DNA of 64,000 nucleotides, from positions 6,200,001 through 6,264,000 of the forward strand of contig NZ_JAGRPV010000001.1 in assembly GCF_030014955.1 (NCBI RefSeq), in the 5' to 3' direction. The first letter of the stretch is position 1, and each line of letters begins with the position of its first letter. The DNA is from Cohnella hashimotonis (GTDB lineage Bacteria > Bacillota > Bacilli > Paenibacillales > Paenibacillaceae). Position numbers and translations under genes: made by a program. A model generated the notes under the pieces. The model searched no databases and was not told the origin of the DNA. It saw only the letters and a list, made by a program, of their open reading frames with translations. This document shows, one piece after another, positions 52,666 to 62,938 of this stretch.

Positions 52666-55223
52666 GCCCTAACCTCCTGTCGCTGCGTTTGTTTGGCGTT
52701 GAGCGCCGAGACGGCGATGTCCGAAGCAAAGATGCGGGTCCCCTTGCGATTCGTCGCCAGCACCGTCCTGCGTTCTCCGGGCAGCAGATTGAAGTAGTTG
52801 TCCGAGAACATCGTATGATCGATCGGACACTCCAGCTTGACGAACCGGGCGAACGTATCGGTCTCGATCGTGACGCGCACGCCGTCCGGTCCTTCTTCCT
52901 TGGTCGCTTGCAGCCGGCAGGGACTGAACCGCAGATCCTTTTGCTCGGCGAAAAAGAAATGATTGTCGTAGACGTCTTCCCGCGCGCTGCGAGCGAACAT
53001 GAACCGGGACCGCTTGTCGATGACGCCAAGGCGCCACTCGATCTCGGCGGGCGCATACTCGACGATCTTCATGGACGCATTGGCCGCGACGCGAACCTCG
53101 AACGACTGCTCGTAGATCGACTGGCCGAAGCAGCTGCGCACGCCGACCGCGATCGTATCGTCGAATGCCTCGTCGCTGTCGTTGGTCATCCAGACGGAGA
53201 TCCGTCCTTCGTCCTCCTTGAACGACAGCAGCAGCGGATGATAGAAGCGACGGGCATAGTAGTATGAGGCCTTCGGGAACAAGTAATAGTCGATCAGGCT
53301 CCAGCTGATGCCCGGCCAGCAGTCGTTGAGCTGCCAGATCAGGGAGCCCCCGTTCTCGGGCATGCGCCTGCGGAAGTGCTCGACGCCGAACTTAAGCCCC
53401 TCCGCCTGGCACAGCATCGAGAAGTCGATGTACTCGTCCAGATCGCGCGGCAGTCCCGAGTAGCCCGCCATCGTGATGGTCGCCTTTTCCGGCTCGTAGT
53501 CCTTGTTGCGATAATCGACCTCGAAGCTGCCGTAATAGAGCTCTTCCTCCGGGATGGTGCGCCGAAGCGTCTCCTTTACCGTGCTGCCGTGAATGCCGAA
53601 CTCGCTGCTGAACTTGGAGGTGTCCTCCGCGAATCGCCGGTAGGAGATGCCGTACGGCGAGACGTCCATCTTGGAGGCTTCGCCGTAATGGCGCGGATAA
53701 ACGTCCCCCGCCCACACGGCCCAGTTGTGCGTATCGCCTTCGTCGAAGCTGTTCGGATCGTTGCCGCCCCAAGGCGAGCTGGGCCAATAGAGCCGCGTCG
53801 GGTCGAGCTGCGCCAGCAGCTCGGGCATCAGCTCGTGGAAAATTTTCGCGCCGTAGAATCGCGTGTCGCTGCGGTAGTACATCTTTTCGCTATGGATGGC
53901 CTGGCTCTCGTTGTTGCCCGCCCAGATCGCGATGCACGGATAGCTGCGCAGCGCCTTCACGTTGGCCACGATCTCCGCGCGTACGCTAGCCATGAACGCC
54001 TCGTCGTAATCGGGCACCTCGCTGCAGGAGAACATGAAGTCCTGCCATACCAGCAGGCCTTGACGGGAGCAGGCCCGGTAGAACGCCGCCTTTTCATAGA
54101 CGCCGCCCCCCCAAACGCGCAGCATGTTCATGTTCGCTTCGCGGGAGAGCGTCACGAGGTCCTCGTAGCGCTCGTCGGGAATCGCGCCGATGAAGTTGTG
54201 GGCGGGAATCCAGTTCGCGCCTTTGGCATAGATCGGTCTCCCGTTCAGTACGAACTGGAAGCGGGGGCTGCCGCTCTCCGATTGAAGACGGACCTCGATC
54301 GTGCGGATGCCGACCTCCTCGGACAACGTATCGACGAGCTCGCCGTCCGCAAGCAGATTTACGGTCAGGTCGTACAGGAAGGGCTCGCCGTGATCGAACG
54401 TCCACCAGAGCGAAGGCTGCTCCACCGCGAACCGTACGCTGATCTTGCCGTCCTTCGCATCCGTCTCGTACCGGACTTCGCCGTCGCGTCCGCGCAGGAT
54501 CGTCTCGGCCGTCAGTCGCGCGTCTGCGCGGCGGTGCCTGACTTCGGCTTCGACCTCGACCTCCGCGCGGTCCGGGCCGATCGACAGCGTCTTGAAGTTC
54601 AGGTGCGCGAGCCGCGCCGCATGGACCACCTTCAGGCGGACTTCCTTCCAGATGCCGGCGGTCACGATGCGGGGGCTCCAGTCCCACGAAAAATTGCATG
54701 CGCACTTGCGCAGCCATATTCGTTCGTAATTGACCTTGGACCAGAAGCGGGAGACGTCCTGCTTGGCCGCGTATTCGACGACCGGATCGAAGCGGACGAC
54801 GAGCACGTTGCCCTTCTCCTTCAGCTTGCCGGCGAGCTCCGCCTCGACGGGCAAGAACATATTGCCTGCGACGGCGACCGATTCGCCGTTCACGAACACC
54901 TCCGCGAGCGTGTCCAGGCCGTCGAGCTCCAGCATCAGGCTGGCCGTCTCCACGTCGTTCGGACGGTCGAATACCGTGCGGTACACCCATGTTTTCCGCT
55001 CGATCCACAGGCAAGTTTGGTCGTTGGTCGAAAAGAACGGGTCCTCGATGCGCCCGTGCGCCAAGAGCGTCGAATGCACGTCCCCCGGAACCGCCGCAGC
55101 CAGCCATTCCGTATCGTCGAAGCTCGTACCGTGCACGGCTTCCGGAATGTTCTCCCTTCCGTCGAAGCCTTGTATTTTCCAATCTCGGTCCAGTTCTACA
55201 GCGTTCGTCTTGATCGGTGTCAT
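52662..55223 (-). CDS. Beta-mannosidase-type glycoside hydrolase (GH2)
   Basis: An 853-residue cytoplasmic GH2 enzyme. Its domains are a sugar-binding beta-sandwich (about 15-190), immunoglobulin-like parts, a catalytic barrel (about 290-610) and a C-terminal domain. The acid/base Glu is in WAGNNES and the nucleophile Glu in KFSSEFGIHG. The wide block NWIPAHNFIGAIPDERYEDL is typical of beta-mannosidases. The ATG at 55223 has GGGAAGGA upstream; the longer frame to the right is not used. It releases mannose from the imported oligosaccharide. Confidence 0.88.
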   Translation of the reverse strand: MTPIKTNAVELDRDWKIQGFDGRENIPEAVHGTSFDDTEWLAAAVPGDVHSTLLAHGRIEDPFFSTNDQTCLWIERKTWVYRTVFDRPNDVETASLMLELDGLDTLAEVFVNGESVAVAGNMFLPVEAELAGKLKEKGNVLVVRFDPVVEYAAKQDVSRFWSKVNYERIWLRKCACNFSWDWSPRIVTAGIWKEVRLKVVHAARLAHLNFKTLSIGPDRAEVEVEAEVRHRRADARLTAETILRGRDGEVRYETDAKDGKISVRFAVEQPSLWWTFDHGEPFLYDLTVNLLADGELVDTLSEEVGIRTIEVRLQSESGSPRFQFVLNGRPIYAKGANWIPAHNFIGAIPDERYEDLVTLSREANMNMLRVWGGGVYEKAAFYRACSRQGLLVWQDFMFSCSEVPDYDEAFMASVRAEIVANVKALRSYPCIAIWAGNNESQAIHSEKMYYRSDTRFYGAKIFHELMPELLAQLDPTRLYWPSSPWGGNDPNSFDEGDTHNWAVWAGDVYPRHYGEASKMDVSPYGISYRRFAEDTSKFSSEFGIHGSTVKETLRRTIPEEELYYGSFEVDYRNKDYEPEKATITMAGYSGLPRDLDEYIDFSMLCQAEGLKFGVEHFRRRMPENGGSLIWQLNDCWPGISWSLIDYYLFPKASYYYARRFYHPLLLSFKEDEGRISVWMTNDSDEAFDDTIAVGVRSCFGQSIYEQSFEVRVAANASMKIVEYAPAEIEWRLGVIDKRSRFMFARSAREDVYDNHFFFAEQKDLRFSPCRLQATKEEGPDGVRVTIETDTFARFVKLECPIDHTMFSDNYFNLLPGERRTVLATNRKGTRIFASDIAVSALNAKQTQRQEVRA

Positions 55224-55327
55224 CGTCCATTCCTTCCCGGCCTTCGCCTCGAAACGCCATGTGTTGTATGCGTTATCTATCATGTTAGAGAGGACGCCGT
55301 TCTTTATAAACGAGACATTGCTGGCTT

Positions 55328-56404
55328 TTACTGAGAAGCTTTTGTCCGCTCGGACCGTATCCATTCGCCGACGGCCAGCAAACCTAAGCCTTGCGTGAAC
55401 GCGGTGACCTGGAGCGGAATCGTCCGGTAGCCTTCCAGATCTGCCTGAACCGCGGTCCCCGACGATCCGCCCAGGACATTCCCTTCCGCGTCGACGTTCG
55501 CGAGGACGGCTGCCATCGCCCGTTCTGCCGCCGGCTTGAACTTCTCGTCCACGAGACCGAGACGGATGCCTTTCAAGATGCCGTAGGCGACGCCTGCCGT
55601 GACCGACGTCTCCAGATAGCTGTCCGGCCGATCCAGCACGGTGCGCCACATGCCCGATGCGTCCTGCAATGTCACGAGCGCTTCCAATTGATCGTTCAAC
55701 ATGCCGACGGCCAATCTCTTATCGTGCGTGTCCTCCGGCTCGTACTGCAGGATGTCGACCGCGGCGGACGTGACCCAGGCGTTCCCTCTGCCCCAGAGAA
55801 AGCCGAGAGGCTTGGACGCGACGTCGTCCCAGCCGTGAAAATACAGCTTGCTCGATTCGTCCCGCAACTTGGCCATGTGGAGGACGAGCTGCTTCATCGC
55901 TTCTTGCACGTAGCTTTTCTCGCCAAGCGCCGCGCCGCGTCTGGCCAGATAGATGACGCTGACGAACAAGGTGTCCGCCCAGATCTCCGCGGCGGCGCCC
56001 CCGGCGCTCATGAAGTGCGGAATCGCGCCGCTCGGCGTTCTTTTTTGTTCTTGCATCAGGTAGCGGTCGTAGCGGTCGCAAATGCGCTCGTATTTAGGGT
56101 CGTCCAGGAGACGTTCGCGAAGCGACAGCACCGCATGAAGCGGCATCGTCGAATTGACGCAGACATTTTCCATCCCGCCGTCGATCTTGGCGTCGATCCA
56201 TCGCTGCATATCCTCGTGCCAGCCGGCATGAGGAGCGACCTCGTACGCTTGGGCGATGCCGTAGAACGCGACGCCGATGCTCCAATCCCACCGCGCCCAG
56301 CGCCATTCGATATCGTCGTGCTCGTCCTGGCCGTACTTTTGACTCAGCGACAACGTTTGCCGCACCATTCGGTTCAGTTGTTCGACTGCGGTTGAAGTTA
56401 CCAC
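55328..56404 (-). CDS. Unsaturated glucuronyl/rhamnogalacturonyl hydrolase (GH105)
   Basis: A 358-residue alpha/alpha-barrel protein of the YesR/YteR type, which removes unsaturated uronic residues left by pectin lyases. Motifs are WADTLFVSVIYLA (catalytic Asp region) and LGFLWGRGNAWVTSAAVD, with a typical TAFTQGLGLLAVGEW end. The start is GTG at 56404 with AGGGAG seven bases upstream. It lies 34 bases downstream of the GH78 gene. The combination points to rhamnogalacturonan degradation. Confidence 0.87.
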   Translation of the reverse strand: MVTSTAVEQLNRMVRQTLSLSQKYGQDEHDDIEWRWARWDWSIGVAFYGIAQAYEVAPHAGWHEDMQRWIDAKIDGGMENVCVNSTMPLHAVLSLRERLLDDPKYERICDRYDRYLMQEQKRTPSGAIPHFMSAGGAAAEIWADTLFVSVIYLARRGAALGEKSYVQEAMKQLVLHMAKLRDESSKLYFHGWDDVASKPLGFLWGRGNAWVTSAAVDILQYEPEDTHDKRLAVGMLNDQLEALVTLQDASGMWRTVLDRPDSYLETSVTAGVAYGILKGIRLGLVDEKFKPAAERAMAAVLANVDAEGNVLGGSSGTAVQADLEGYRTIPLQVTAFTQGLGLLAVGEWIRSERTKASQ

Positions 56405-56438
56405 GTAAGGACTCCCTTCCCATGACTTGCGACAGCTG

Positions 56439-58670
56439 TTATGCGCGGACGACCGGCACGCCTTCCGGCGCCTCGATCGCAAGCTCCCCATCCGCGTATA
56501 CGATGCGGATCGTCCCCGTGCGCACGCGGCACGCGAAGTCGAAGCGCTCCAGCGACTCCGGGATGCGCGGCGCCAGCCTGACGGCCGTCCACCCCGGCGC
56601 GCCGGGCTTCAGTCCGATGATCTCTTCTATAAAAAGCGGGATCGGCGCGCTGGCCCACGGATGGCACAGGCTGGTGTTCCACTTCTGATCCTTGCCCCAC
56701 GCCTCGAAGCAAGTGGTCGCGCCTTCCTTCACCATGTTCCCCCAGGAGCGCGCGTCCTCGGCCGTCAGCCTGGCGTAGACGTAATCCGTCTCCCCCGCCG
56801 CAGCCAGCGCCTTGAGCAGGAAATAGGAAAAATAAACGCCGCAGTTCATATTCCTGCTCTTGAGCCAGGAAACGACGGACGACGCCCCGTCGTCCGGCAC
56901 GAGCCCGAACAGCAGCGGAAGCGCATTCGCATGCAAGGAGGCGTGCTTCGAGCCGATCGCGTCGACGAATCGCCGGTTGCCTGCGTCGTAAAACGCCCCG
57001 ACGAACGCGTCCCGAAACAGCGCCATGGCGGCCTTCAGCCCGTCCGCGTCCACCCCCAGCGCTTCGCGGATATCGGCAAGCGCCCTGCAAGCACCGTAGT
57101 AAAAAGCGTTGACCACGTTGTGACAGCCGGGACCGACCGGGCGCGACAGCGGGAAGTCGTAGCCATCGCGAAGTCCGTCCGGCCAATCGACGACGTTCCA
57201 CTTGTCGACGACATGCTCAAGCAACCCGCCAGCCGAACGATAGCGGTCGAAATACCCGACCATCGCGCTTGCGACAGGCTCCATCTCGCGCAGAAAATCC
57301 GCGTCTCCGCTATGACGGTAATATTCGAGCAGCTGCATCGGCCACTGAAAAGAAAAATCGGCGATCTCCTGCATGAAGCTGCCCGGCGCCACCGCCATGC
57401 CGCCCGGACAAATGTGCTGCGCGGCGAGCGCAAAATCGGAGAGCGCCTTCTTGACCATCCGCAAATCGCCCGTCGCGTACATATGGGCGTGCATAATGAC
57501 CGTGTTGTCGCCCAGGTATTGGCCTTTCTCGCGGCTCGGGCAATCGACGTACTGCTCCTGCGTGCCGTAGACGAGGCCGTTGCGGCAGATCGTCCACACC
57601 TGACGCAGCATCTCGTCCGACACTTCAAACCGGCAAGCGTTGCCGTCGAACGGATAGTGGCGCACGATTGCCGCGAACGAGTCGACCCGAATCGCTTCCG
57701 GCGAGCCGATCACTTCGACATAGCGGAACGCCTTGTATTCGAACGGCTCCAGTACGTCAAGCCCGCCCGACAGTGTCCACCATTCGCGGTACTTGCAGCT
57801 GCAGCGCATGTCGTATCGGACATGCTCGCCGGTATCGTCCATTTCCTCCCCGCAGCGGATCTCCAGTCGCTCGCCGGGCGCGCCGCGCGCTTCCATGACG
57901 AACTGACCGGTCAGCTCCGTGCCGAAATCGATCACGTAGCGCCCGGGCTCCGGGTTGGTCACCGACGCGGGCGTACGCCGATACACGGCGAGCGGGGGCG
58001 TCGATTGCAACGCGAGGAGATGGTCATCGTCCTCCGCTGGATGGCACGCCTTCCAGGCGCCGTCGTCGTATGCGAGCTCCCGCCAGCCTCGCTCTTCCAG
58101 CCGGCTGTCGATATGCTCCAGATACTGCGTCAGGTAACCGACCGTCTCCGCGGACCCGTCGCCGAATTGCCGTGCTACGGTATATTTCCAGGTATCGTCG
58201 CTCGCGAGCAGCAGCCGGTCGTCCGCGAACAGCTCGGCGATCATGCCCTGCCGCAAGTCTCCGCTGTTGTACGCGCGATTGATTAAGCCCTGATAATACA
58301 CGTGCACGGCGATCAAATTGTCGCCTGGACGCAGCCACTGCGTGACGTCCAGGCGCAAGTACGGGTAATGGAACGCGTACCCTTGCGCGGGGCCCTGCGC
58401 GACGAACGCGCCGTTCAGGTACAGCTTGAAATAATCGTCCGCCGAAATATCGAGCCACATCCGTTTGCCCGCGCGCTCATCCGCCCCGAGCGTAAAGACC
58501 CGGCGAACCAGCATATGCCGATTAAGCAGTTCTGCCGGATGCTCCGGCAGATCGACCGGCTCGAGCTCCTTATGCAGCAAGTTCAGCGGCGCCAAACCGC
58601 CGAAGTCGGCATCCTGAATCCATCTCGCCCGCCACGTCTTGGTCGTCTCCAAACGAATCCGCCTCCGCAT
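56439..58670 (-). CDS. Alpha-L-rhamnosidase-type glycoside hydrolase (GH78-like)
   Basis: A 743-residue cytoplasmic enzyme: N-terminal beta-sandwich domains, an alpha/alpha barrel with DCPSREKGQYLGDN (general-acid and carboxylate region) and WTICRNGLVYGTQEQYV, and a C-terminal beta-sandwich (LKPGAPGWTAVRLAPRIP). The annotated start ATG is poor (its GGAG touches it). A TTG six codons later (58652) has GGAGG nine bases upstream and may be the real start. It removes rhamnose from rhamnogalacturonan fragments. Confidence 0.85.
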   Translation of the reverse strand: MRRRIRLETTKTWRARWIQDADFGGLAPLNLLHKELEPVDLPEHPAELLNRHMLVRRVFTLGADERAGKRMWLDISADDYFKLYLNGAFVAQGPAQGYAFHYPYLRLDVTQWLRPGDNLIAVHVYYQGLINRAYNSGDLRQGMIAELFADDRLLLASDDTWKYTVARQFGDGSAETVGYLTQYLEHIDSRLEERGWRELAYDDGAWKACHPAEDDDHLLALQSTPPLAVYRRTPASVTNPEPGRYVIDFGTELTGQFVMEARGAPGERLEIRCGEEMDDTGEHVRYDMRCSCKYREWWTLSGGLDVLEPFEYKAFRYVEVIGSPEAIRVDSFAAIVRHYPFDGNACRFEVSDEMLRQVWTICRNGLVYGTQEQYVDCPSREKGQYLGDNTVIMHAHMYATGDLRMVKKALSDFALAAQHICPGGMAVAPGSFMQEIADFSFQWPMQLLEYYRHSGDADFLREMEPVASAMVGYFDRYRSAGGLLEHVVDKWNVVDWPDGLRDGYDFPLSRPVGPGCHNVVNAFYYGACRALADIREALGVDADGLKAAMALFRDAFVGAFYDAGNRRFVDAIGSKHASLHANALPLLFGLVPDDGASSVVSWLKSRNMNCGVYFSYFLLKALAAAGETDYVYARLTAEDARSWGNMVKEGATTCFEAWGKDQKWNTSLCHPWASAPIPLFIEEIIGLKPGAPGWTAVRLAPRIPESLERFDFACRVRTGTIRIVYADGELAIEAPEGVPVVRA

Positions 58671-58736
58671 CTCCAGACGAAAGGGCCGTGCCGTCAGCGC
58701 GATGCGCTGTCCGGAACGACCCTGTCTCCTATAAGC

Positions 58737-60467
58737 TTACTTGTTCATTGCCTTCGCGGCGTCTTGGAAAATTTTCGTTGCGGCTTGGTTGTACGCATCG
58801 AGTCCTTTTTCCTTCAGCGTCTTCTCGAGCCCTTGCCAGATGCCGTCGAGCTTCGACGGGTCCTTCTCGAGGATGAACTTCGGAAGCGTTTTGCCCCACT
58901 CGGCGATGGCTTCCGTCGTGAACTTCTTCATTTCGTCCGTCCCCTTGCCGGCCGTGCGTCCATAATTCTTTTCTTCGCCCTTGACGAGCAGATCGGATTG
59001 CGTTTTGGCCCCGTATTTCGAGAGCGTATCGACCACGACCGGGCTCGTCGTTTTGGAGATCCAGCTTTCCGAGTATTGCCACATCGCGAAGTCGCCGTCC
59101 GACAGCGTAAATCCGGAACCGTAGTTGGCCGACATTTGACGGGCATAGCCTAAGCCCACGTCCTCCCAGAACGTATCCGGGTGGGTTTTATATTGATCGA
59201 CGAGCCAATCCGTCACGACCCGCTTCCCGTTCTCGACCGTATAGTACTTGCCCTCGAAGCCCCATCCGACAAGAATCTGGTTTTCAAGCTTGAACATATC
59301 GTCGTAGAACTGGATGATGCGAACCGGATCCTTGGCGTTTTTCGTAATCGACAGCCACATCTCGCCGCCGCGGTTCGCTTCCGTGGTAGGCTTCACGACC
59401 TTTTTAATCGCGCCGGGCGCGACGACGTCGAACCAGACGTAGGCGTGGTCGGACATGTTGTTGTTCTCCAGCGAGGCGTTGCAATCGCTGCCGCCGCCGA
59501 ATATGACGAGTACGCGGCCCTGATTACATTTTGTCGTAAACTGTTCTTGGGTCTGAACGAGCGATTCGGGGTCGAACAGCCCTTCCTTATTGATCTGGTT
59601 CAAGAATTTGAAGAAGTCGGTATAGCCAGGCTCGAAGAAACGCACTCTGGCGTTCAGCTGATCGTCGACGACAACGGTCGACGTATTCGCGAAGCCGGCA
59701 TACAAGCGTGCGGCGCTATCGAAATTATTGAACAACTGATTCGCTTCGCCGAAGTTGGAGAAGCCGATGGTCTTGCCCCCTCCGGTCTCCGGATGTTTCT
59801 TCATATAGTCGGCCACGATCTTGTGGACATCCTCGAGCGTCTTGATCTGCGGATATCCCGCCTCTTTCAGAACGGCGGTCTGGATGGCGAGCCATCCCTT
59901 TTCCAAAAGATTAGTCGCCTTCTGGGTCGGGGGCTGCAGCAGTCCGTAAATTTTCCCGTCGTTTTGATCCTGAAGCAGCGACAGATCGTTGTTAAATGCT
60001 TTCATAATGTTCGGCGCATGTTCTTTAATGAGATCGGTCAGATCAAGCACGGCCTTCGCTTGGATGTAAGACTGCAGCGTATTGTCGTGAATGTTGATGA
60101 CTTCGGGGTAATCGCCCGCCGCGAGCCAGACGTTCATCTTCGTCCGGAAGTCGCCGGTGATGATGTCCCATTTAATGGTTGCGCCCGTGCGCTTCGTAAT
60201 TTCCTTCGCCACGTCGCTCGTCCAGTTCATGTTCGGATTGTCCGTGTTCATCGTGAACGTGAACGGCTTCCTTTCGGCCGAGGTGGCCGACGCAGACGGC
60301 TCCGCCGACGCGGACGCGGTTCCAGAGGCGGTTGAGCTTGGACTCGGACTTGGGCTCGCGCTCTGCGAGGACTCCGCGCCGTTATTGCTCTTGGAGCATG
60401 CCGTTACCAGCATGATCGCGGCCAACAATAAGACGCTTAACAAATTAAGCTTGCTCTTTTTCCGCAT
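58737..60467 (-). CDS. Polysaccharide-fragment-binding lipoprotein of the ABC importer (LplA-like)
   Basis: A 576-residue lipoprotein with a signal peptide and lipobox VTACSK. A Ser/Ala/Pro/Thr-rich linker of about 40 residues follows, then the long type of solute-binding fold (FTFTMNTDNPNMNWTSDVAK). Such large binding proteins pair with LplB/YtcP permeases and take up oligosaccharides. GGAGG precedes the ATG. It lies 81 bases downstream of the two permeases and leads into the glycosidase genes. Confidence 0.9.
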   Translation of the reverse strand: MRKKSKLNLLSVLLLAAIMLVTACSKSNNGAESSQSASPSPSPSSTASGTASASAEPSASATSAERKPFTFTMNTDNPNMNWTSDVAKEITKRTGATIKWDIITGDFRTKMNVWLAAGDYPEVINIHDNTLQSYIQAKAVLDLTDLIKEHAPNIMKAFNNDLSLLQDQNDGKIYGLLQPPTQKATNLLEKGWLAIQTAVLKEAGYPQIKTLEDVHKIVADYMKKHPETGGGKTIGFSNFGEANQLFNNFDSAARLYAGFANTSTVVVDDQLNARVRFFEPGYTDFFKFLNQINKEGLFDPESLVQTQEQFTTKCNQGRVLVIFGGGSDCNASLENNNMSDHAYVWFDVVAPGAIKKVVKPTTEANRGGEMWLSITKNAKDPVRIIQFYDDMFKLENQILVGWGFEGKYYTVENGKRVVTDWLVDQYKTHPDTFWEDVGLGYARQMSANYGSGFTLSDGDFAMWQYSESWISKTTSPVVVDTLSKYGAKTQSDLLVKGEEKNYGRTAGKGTDEMKKFTTEAIAEWGKTLPKFILEKDPSKLDGIWQGLEKTLKEKGLDAYNQAATKIFQDAAKAMNK

Positions 60468-60548
60468 TGTTGCGACCTCCGATTTTTTTTATTCGATTTA
60501 TTATTTCATACCGTCCTCTTCGCTTGCTTACCGGAGTTGGCAATGAAA

Positions 60549-61430
60549 TCAGTCCTTCATAGCCCCAAGCGTCATGCCTTGAACGAAATATTTTTGCAGG
60601 AACGGATAGACGAGCAGGATCGGCACGGTAACGAGAATCGTTAACGTCGCTTTGATGGTAAGCGGCGATATAATTCGTCGCCCCACGCCGTCTCCGCCTT
60701 CCGAATTACTGGTTTCGACGGTCTGAATCATCTTCTGCAGCTCGTATTGGAGGACGGCGAGCTTCTCGTTGCGGCTGTTGTACAGGTAGTTGTCGAACCA
60801 CGAATTCCATGCGCCGACGGCGGCATAGAGCGCGACCGTCGCTACGACAGGAAGACTGATCCACAAGATGATCTGCGTATAAACCCGAAAATCGTTCGCG
60901 CCGTCGATATGCGCCGACTCGACGAGTCCGTCGGGCAGCTGCTCGAAAAACGTTCTCATGACGAAGACGTAAAAAGCGCTCACGATGCCTGGAACGATAT
61001 AAACGAGAAAGGTGTTCATCAATCCCAAGCTCTTCATCAGCAGATAGGTAGGAATCAACCCCCCGCTGACGTACATGGTGATGATGAGGATGAAGCTGAA
61101 CAGTTTGCGGAATACAAACTCTCGCCGGCTGAGCACGTATGCGAGCATGCCGCAGCAAAAGACGGTTATTACCGTATGAATCACCGTACGCAGCACGGAA
61201 TTGAGCGCCGCCCGGGCAAGCTTGCCGTTCTCGAAGACATAAGCGTAATTCTCGAGCGTAAACTTCCGGGGCAGCAGATACAGGCCGCCTTTCAAGGCAT
61301 CCGTCGTCTCGTTAAGCGAAATGATAAGCAAGTAAAGGAAGGGATACACGGTCGATATGGCGGCTATCGCGAGCAGCACGTAGAGAAAGGCATCGACGAT
61401 TCGTTCGCCCGTAGTCCGGTGCAGAAGCAT
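60549..61430 (-). CDS. Oligosaccharide ABC permease (YtcP/LplC-like)
   Basis: A permease of about 293 residues with six helices and the loop ESAHIDGANDFRVYTQIILW. The open frame starts at a TTG (61454), but the ATG at 61430 has GGAGA about nine bases before it and is preferred. It ends QGMTLGAMKD, as the family does. It works with the LplB-like permease and the lipoprotein. Confidence 0.9.
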   Translation of the reverse strand: MLLHRTTGERIVDAFLYVLLAIAAISTVYPFLYLLIISLNETTDALKGGLYLLPRKFTLENYAYVFENGKLARAALNSVLRTVIHTVITVFCCGMLAYVLSRREFVFRKLFSFILIITMYVSGGLIPTYLLMKSLGLMNTFLVYIVPGIVSAFYVFVMRTFFEQLPDGLVESAHIDGANDFRVYTQIILWISLPVVATVALYAAVGAWNSWFDNYLYNSRNEKLAVLQYELQKMIQTVETSNSEGGDGVGRRIISPLTIKATLTILVTVPILLVYPFLQKYFVQGMTLGAMKD

Positions 61431-61471
61431 GGTGGGATTCTCTCCAATCGTCAAGGATAAGTTCTAACCAT

Positions 61472-62443
61472 TTAAAAGAGGTTGGATTTGTACCTTCTGG
61501 CAATCGCGTTCACGATCAGCACGAGTGTCATGCTGACGACGGAATTGAAGATGCCGACAGCCGTACCGAACGAGAAGTCCCCTTCGTTCAAACCGATCCT
61601 AAGCGCCAGTATCGAGATAACCTCGGAATATTCCGAATTGATTACGTTGCCTAGCAGGAACTGCGATTCAAAGCCGCCGGTCATCAGATAGCCGATATCG
61701 AGGATGGTCAGCAGCACCAACGTAGGAATGATCGACGGGAGTACGATATACTTCACGCGTTGCCAGCGGCTTGCGCCGTCGACGTGCGCCGCATCGTACA
61801 GACCCGGGTCGATGCCGGAGATCGAGGCCAGGTAGATGATCGCGCCCCAGCCGAATCCTTTCCACGTCATGATGATCGTGTGCAGGGTCCAGAACCACGT
61901 GGCCTTGCCGAAGAAGAAGATCCCTTCGTCGATCCAGCCCAGCTTGATCATCAGCTCATTGACCAACCCGCCGTCCGGGGACAGCAGCATGACGAAGATG
62001 TTCGCGACGACGACCATGGACACGAAGTGAGGCAAGTAGGTCATCGTCTGAACGACCCGGACGAAGCCCTTGCTCCTCAGCTCGCTGAGGACGATGGCCA
62101 ACGCGACGGCGCATGCGGTCCCCAATGCCAGCTGCATCGAATTCATGACGATATTGTTGCGCAAGTCCTGGAGGAAGCCGTCGTGCCCGAGCAGCGTTCG
62201 AAAATGCCTCAACCCGACCCACTTCGCGTCCAGCAAACTCTGTCCGATATGATAATCCTTGAATGCCATAAGCCAACCCCACAGCGGAACGAACTGGAAC
62301 AGCGCCAGATGCAGCATGATCGGAACGGACATCCATATTAGGACATGCTGTTTTTTGATTTTCTTCCAAAACAGAGAGAGACGCGATGTCCTCTTGCTGC
62401 TTATTGGAATCGTTTTCAATTCTGAAACAGCTTTCATGCTCAT
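61472..62443 (-). CDS. Oligosaccharide ABC permease (YteP/LplB-like)
   Basis: A 323-residue permease with a basic cytoplasmic N-terminus (about 35 residues), six helices and the loop YDAAHVDGASRWQRVKYIVL. The start is taken at the ATG at 62443 because GGAGG lies seven bases before it; the ATG two codons earlier would be too close. First gene of the eight-gene polysaccharide operon. Confidence 0.9.
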   Translation of the reverse strand: MSMKAVSELKTIPISSKRTSRLSLFWKKIKKQHVLIWMSVPIMLHLALFQFVPLWGWLMAFKDYHIGQSLLDAKWVGLRHFRTLLGHDGFLQDLRNNIVMNSMQLALGTACAVALAIVLSELRSKGFVRVVQTMTYLPHFVSMVVVANIFVMLLSPDGGLVNELMIKLGWIDEGIFFFGKATWFWTLHTIIMTWKGFGWGAIIYLASISGIDPGLYDAAHVDGASRWQRVKYIVLPSIIPTLVLLTILDIGYLMTGGFESQFLLGNVINSEYSEVISILALRIGLNEGDFSFGTAVGIFNSVVSMTLVLIVNAIARRYKSNLF

Positions 62444-62597
62444 TCCCATTCCTCCATCCTGTTGGACTTATTTTATCACCCGTCCCGAACCGCTTAGTAT
62501 CTCTTAAAATTGTTGTTTACTAGGTGATTTTTAAACTTCGGAAACAATCCTTTCGAGGGGGGAAAAGGAGGGTCTAATCTGACCCCCTAAATATTAG
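62444..62597. other. Upstream region of the polysaccharide operon
   Basis: About 150 bases. A minus-strand TAAAAT near 62472-62477 could be the -10 box, but a -35 match is poor, as expected for an AraC-activated promoter. A short inverted repeat GGGTC/GACCC lies near 62570-62585. No gene was seen. Confidence 0.4.
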
Positions 62598-62825
62598 GCC
62601 TGCCCTATAGGATGCCTTCCGGCGCGGATGCTCCCGGACGAATATCGCGCGCAGGCCGTATCGATCTATTACGGGGTGACTTATCTGGGCGTCAGCCTCC
62701 CGATCCTCGGGCTCGGCATCGCCGCGCAGCGGCTCGGTCTCTTGCCCGCTATCTGCCTATTCGCCGGCGTGACAGTCGGCCTGATGGCTTGGAGCTTGCA
62801 CCGTTGGAGGCGTCACCTCGCCTGA
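62598..62825 (+). pseudogene. C-terminal remnant of an MFS-type transporter
   Basis: A 76-codon open stretch with one or two membrane helices. ARMLPDEYRAQAVSIYYGVT followed by YLGVSLPILGLGIAAQRLGL is the end of a typical major-facilitator protein. The frame is closed by TAG just upstream (62595-62597), and no N-terminal helices are present, so this is a truncated relic. A strong terminator follows. Confidence 0.6.
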
Positions 62826-62859
62826 TCGCGTCCGTCCGATCGCTCCTGCCGGGAAAAAG

Positions 62860-62908
62860 AAAGAACCGCGGAATCAGCTGTAGAGGCTGATTCCCGCGGT
62901 TCTTTTTC
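62860..62908. terminator. Bidirectional intrinsic terminator
   Basis: AGAACCGCGGAATCAGC (62862-62878) pairs with GCTGATTCCCGCGGTTCT (62886-62903) with one bulge, with A-rich sequence on the left and T-rich on the right. It separates the MFS relic from the secreted-protein gene. Confidence 0.85.
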
Positions 62909-62938
62909 CTATCGTCTTAGAAGGCGAGCTCTAATCGC